Assembly: GCA_003242685.1 (NCBI GenBank)
Contig: QGVD01000001.1
Span: forward strand, 1-64,000
Reading direction: 5' to 3'
Length of the DNA: 64,000 nt
Origin: Pseudomonadota bacterium
GTDB taxonomy: Bacteria > Pseudomonadota > Gammaproteobacteria > Steroidobacterales > Steroidobacteraceae
The position numbers and the translations under genes were made by a program. Position 1 is the stretch's first letter. Every line of letters starts with the position of its first letter. The notes below the pieces were generated by a model, which made no database searches, was not told where the DNA came from, and saw nothing but the letters and a program-made list of their open reading frames with translations. Shown piece by piece: positions 62,105 through 64,000 of the stretch.

Positions 62105-63754
62105 ATGGCATCGACAAGCACGGCGAGCCTTCCCGGAATTCTCGATCGCGAGCGCATCATCGCCGGCCCCGGCTACAGCCGCTGGCTCGTTCCGCCTGCC
62201 GCGCTCGCCATCCACCTGTGCATCGGCATGGCCTACGGCTTCTCGGTCTTCTGGCTGCCGCTCTCGCAGGCCATCGGCATCACGCATTCGGTCGCGTGCC
62301 CGCCGGAGATGGGCTTCTTCGAGCAGATCGTGACGACCCGCTGCGACTGGAAGATCTCCATGCTCGGCTGGACGTACACGCTGTTCTTCGTGTTCCTCGG
62401 CTCGTCCGCCGCGCTCTGGGGCGGCTGGCTCGAGCGTGCGGGCCCGCGCAAGGCGGGAGTGGTCTCGGCGCTGTGCTGGTGCGGCGGGCTCGTGATCTCC
62501 GCCGTCGGAGTCACCACCCACCAGATCTGGCTCCTGTGGCTCGGCTCCGGCGTGATCGGCGGCATCGGGCTCGGCCTGGGCTACATCTCGCCGGTCTCGA
62601 CGCTCATCAAGTGGTTCCCCGACCGGCGCGGCATGGCGACGGGCATGGCCATCATGGGTTTCGGCGGCGGCGCGATGATCGGTGCTCCGCTCGCCGACCG
62701 GCTCATGAAGTTCTACGCCACGCCGACATCGGTCGGCGTGTGGGAAACGTTCCTGACGCTGGCCGCGATCTATCTCGTGTTCATGCTCGGCGGCGCGTTC
62801 GGTTACCGGTTGCCGCCCGAAGGCTGGAGGCCCGAAGGGTGGAAGCCGGACGAGACGAAGCGCACCCGACTCGTCACCGACCGGCACGTGCACGTGGACG
62901 TCGCCTGGCGCACGCCGCAGTTCTGGCTGCTGTGGAGCGTGCTGTGCCTCAACGTCACGGCCGGCATCGGCATCCTCGGCATGGCCTCTCCGCTCCTGCA
63001 GGAAGTCTTCGGCGGCCGGCTCATCGGCGTCGATGCCGAGTTCTCCGAGCTGTCGCAGCAGCAGCTCGGTCAGATCGCGGCCATCGCGGCCGGATTCACG
63101 GGTCTCCTGTCGCTCTTCAACATCGCGGGCCGCATCGCGTGGGCTTCGCTCTCGGATCGCATCGGCCGCAAGGCGACATACGCGACCTTCTTCCTGCTCG
63201 GCATCGCACTCTACGCCTCCATTCCCTGGACGGCCGATACGGGACGGCTCGCGCTGTTCGTCGTCTTCTTCTGCATCATTCTCTCGATGTACGGCGGCGG
63301 CTTCTCGACCATCCCGGCCTACCTCGCCGACGTGTTCGGCACGAAGATGGTCGGCGCGATCCACGGGCGGATCCTCACCGCCTGGTCCACCGCCGGCATA
63401 CTGGGTCCGGTGCTCGTGAACTACATCCGCGAGTACCAGCTCGAGCGCGGCGTCGTGCGCGCCGAGGCATACAGCATCACCATGTACATCCTCGCCGGGC
63501 TCCTCGCGCTCGGCTTCCTGTGCAACTGGCTCGTGCGGCCGGTCGATCCGAAGTACCACATGAAGACGGACGATGCCGGACCCACTGCCGTGCCCAGTGC
63601 GCCGGATGGTGCGCAGGCGCGTGCTGCGAGTCGCGCGCACGAGGCGGGAACGCGTCATCCGCTGCTCGTCGCGCTGGCATGGCTTGCCGTGTGGATTCCG
63701 CTCGGATGGGGCGTCTGGGTCACGCTGGAACAGGCGATCGTGCTGTTCCGCTGA
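62105..63754 (+). CDS. OFA-family MFS transporter (oxalate/formate antiporter-like)
   Basis: This 549-residue protein has 12 membrane segments in the major facilitator layout. Conserved parts are the start GMAYGFSVFWLPLSQAIGI, the cytoplasmic loop WFPDRRGMATGMAIMGFGGGA, and GRIAWASLSDRIGRKATY between helices 8 and 9. An insert rich in charged residues follows helix 6. OFA members exchange oxalate, formate or other organic acids. It is divergent from the LigF-like genes, with ATGs 107 bases apart, so both may serve uptake and breakdown of an aromatic or acid. It is longer than typical OFA members because of a C-terminal extra helix. Confidence 0.88.
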   Translation: MASTSTASLPGILDRERIIAGPGYSRWLVPPAALAIHLCIGMAYGFSVFWLPLSQAIGITHSVACPPEMGFFEQIVTTRCDWKISMLGWTYTLFFVFLGSSAALWGGWLERAGPRKAGVVSALCWCGGLVISAVGVTTHQIWLLWLGSGVIGGIGLGLGYISPVSTLIKWFPDRRGMATGMAIMGFGGGAMIGAPLADRLMKFYATPTSVGVWETFLTLAAIYLVFMLGGAFGYRLPPEGWRPEGWKPDETKRTRLVTDRHVHVDVAWRTPQFWLLWSVLCLNVTAGIGILGMASPLLQEVFGGRLIGVDAEFSELSQQQLGQIAAIAAGFTGLLSLFNIAGRIAWASLSDRIGRKATYATFFLLGIALYASIPWTADTGRLALFVVFFCIILSMYGGGFSTIPAYLADVFGTKMVGAIHGRILTAWSTAGILGPVLVNYIREYQLERGVVRAEAYSITMYILAGLLALGFLCNWLVRPVDPKYHMKTDDAGPTAVPSAPDGAQARAASRAHEAGTRHPLLVALAWLAVWIPLGWGVWVTLEQAIVLFR

Positions 63755-63801
63755 GACGGACCCTCGGCGCCGCGCACGGCGTCGCCTCGCCCGGCAGCTC
63801 T

Positions 63802-64000
63802 CTAGAGCTGCGAACGCAGCAGCGTCGCCATCGTCTCGAGCACGCGGCGGCTCGCAGACCGCCGCGCCCAGCGTCGCCGGGACATGCGGTTCGAGTCGGC
63901 GATGTCCTTCTCGATGATCTGAATCTGCTCCTCGGCCAGCCCGGTGCTGAAGACGTTGAGATTCGCCTCGTCGTTCAGCCGGAACGAGCGGTTGTCGAAG
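63802..64000 (-). CDS. Phospholipase D/cardiolipin synthase family protein, C-terminal fragment
   Basis: Reading the minus strand from the window edge gives FDNRSFRLNDEANLNVFSTG, then EQIQIIEKDIADSNRMSRRRW and the end ATLLRSQL, before TAG at 63802. FDNRSFRLNDEANLNV is the conserved stretch after the second HKD motif of cardiolipin synthases. About 65 C-terminal codons are inside the window; the HKD motif itself lies outside. It would be a second cardiolipin synthase-type gene beside clsB at 29111. It is convergent with the OFA transporter gene. Confidence 0.8.
   Translation of the reverse strand, partial: FDNRSFRLNDEANLNVFSTGLAEEQIQIIEKDIADSNRMSRRRWARRSASRRVLETMATLLRSQL

Overview
The window is a GC-rich, densely packed piece of a bacterial chromosome, almost certainly from a member of the Pseudomonadota. 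Signs of this are a cbb3 oxidase with a FixL/FixJ pair, HrpA, a flavoprotein-type CysJI sulfite reductase, PdxJ, a DUF2909 twin-membrane protein and LigAB/LigF-like enzymes of aromatic metabolism. I cannot fix the class from sequence alone; a gamma- or betaproteobacterium fits best. No rRNA, tRNA, CRISPR array, prophage or insertion sequence was recognised. The first 92 bases are not genomic. They read as an error-rich Illumina Nextera P5/i5/Read 1 adapter, so the genome starts at about base 93, inside a murJ-like gene.

Layout. 93-2587 (minus): start of a murJ-like gene and a NatAB-type ABC exporter. 2707-6417 (plus): a small zinc-ribbon-like protein, an MDR dehydrogenase, a PRC-barrel protein and hemN. 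6501-7406 (minus): a tandem universal stress protein. 7540-10146 (plus): fixL and fixJ, closed by a good terminator. 10361-21804 (plus): protocatechuate 4,5-dioxygenase-like ligAB, then ccoNOQP, an unnamed two-helix membrane protein, ccoG, ccoH, ccoI and ccoS, then a beta-CASP metallo-hydrolase and a LOG protein. Most junctions from ccoQ to ccoS overlap by 4 nt. 21811-32317 (mostly minus): a MacB/HlyD-type exporter, a DUF4136 lipoprotein, a second universal stress protein, two c4-like dihaem cytochromes, a truncated flippase remnant, a cardiolipin synthase and an MgtC/DUF4010 membrane protein. 32497-41485 (mostly plus): an MpaB-like protein, an FMN 2-hydroxyacid oxidase, a GST, a TPR-GGDEF protein, an HtrA-like protein without its catalytic triad, a redoxin (minus), pdxJ and a secreted alpha/beta hydrolase. 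41495-47067 (minus): a pentapeptide protein, an IorAB-type molybdenum enzyme, a NamZ-like DUF1343 protein and a DOMON-like protein. 47352-60385 (plus): cysJI, small proteins, hrpA, a CPBP-like membrane protein, a SWIM mini-protein, DUF2909 and a MEDS-PAS hybrid kinase. 60450-64000: two LigF-like GSTs (minus), an OFA-family transporter (plus) and the C-terminus of a phospholipase D family protein (minus).

The main theme is low-oxygen respiration. FixL keeps the haem-ligand histidine context of oxygen-sensing FixL proteins. FixJ is its response regulator, the adjacent operon encodes the complete high-affinity cbb3 oxidase with its assembly factors, and hemN supplies haem without oxygen. The same 9-mer, CTGCGGAAA, lies in the intergenic regions in front of hemN, fixL and ligA-cco, which suggests a shared regulatory site. 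The most unusual point is the oxygen-consuming ring-cleavage dioxygenase placed directly in front of ccoN. Two LigF-like GSTs at the far end add a second possible link to lignin-type aromatics.
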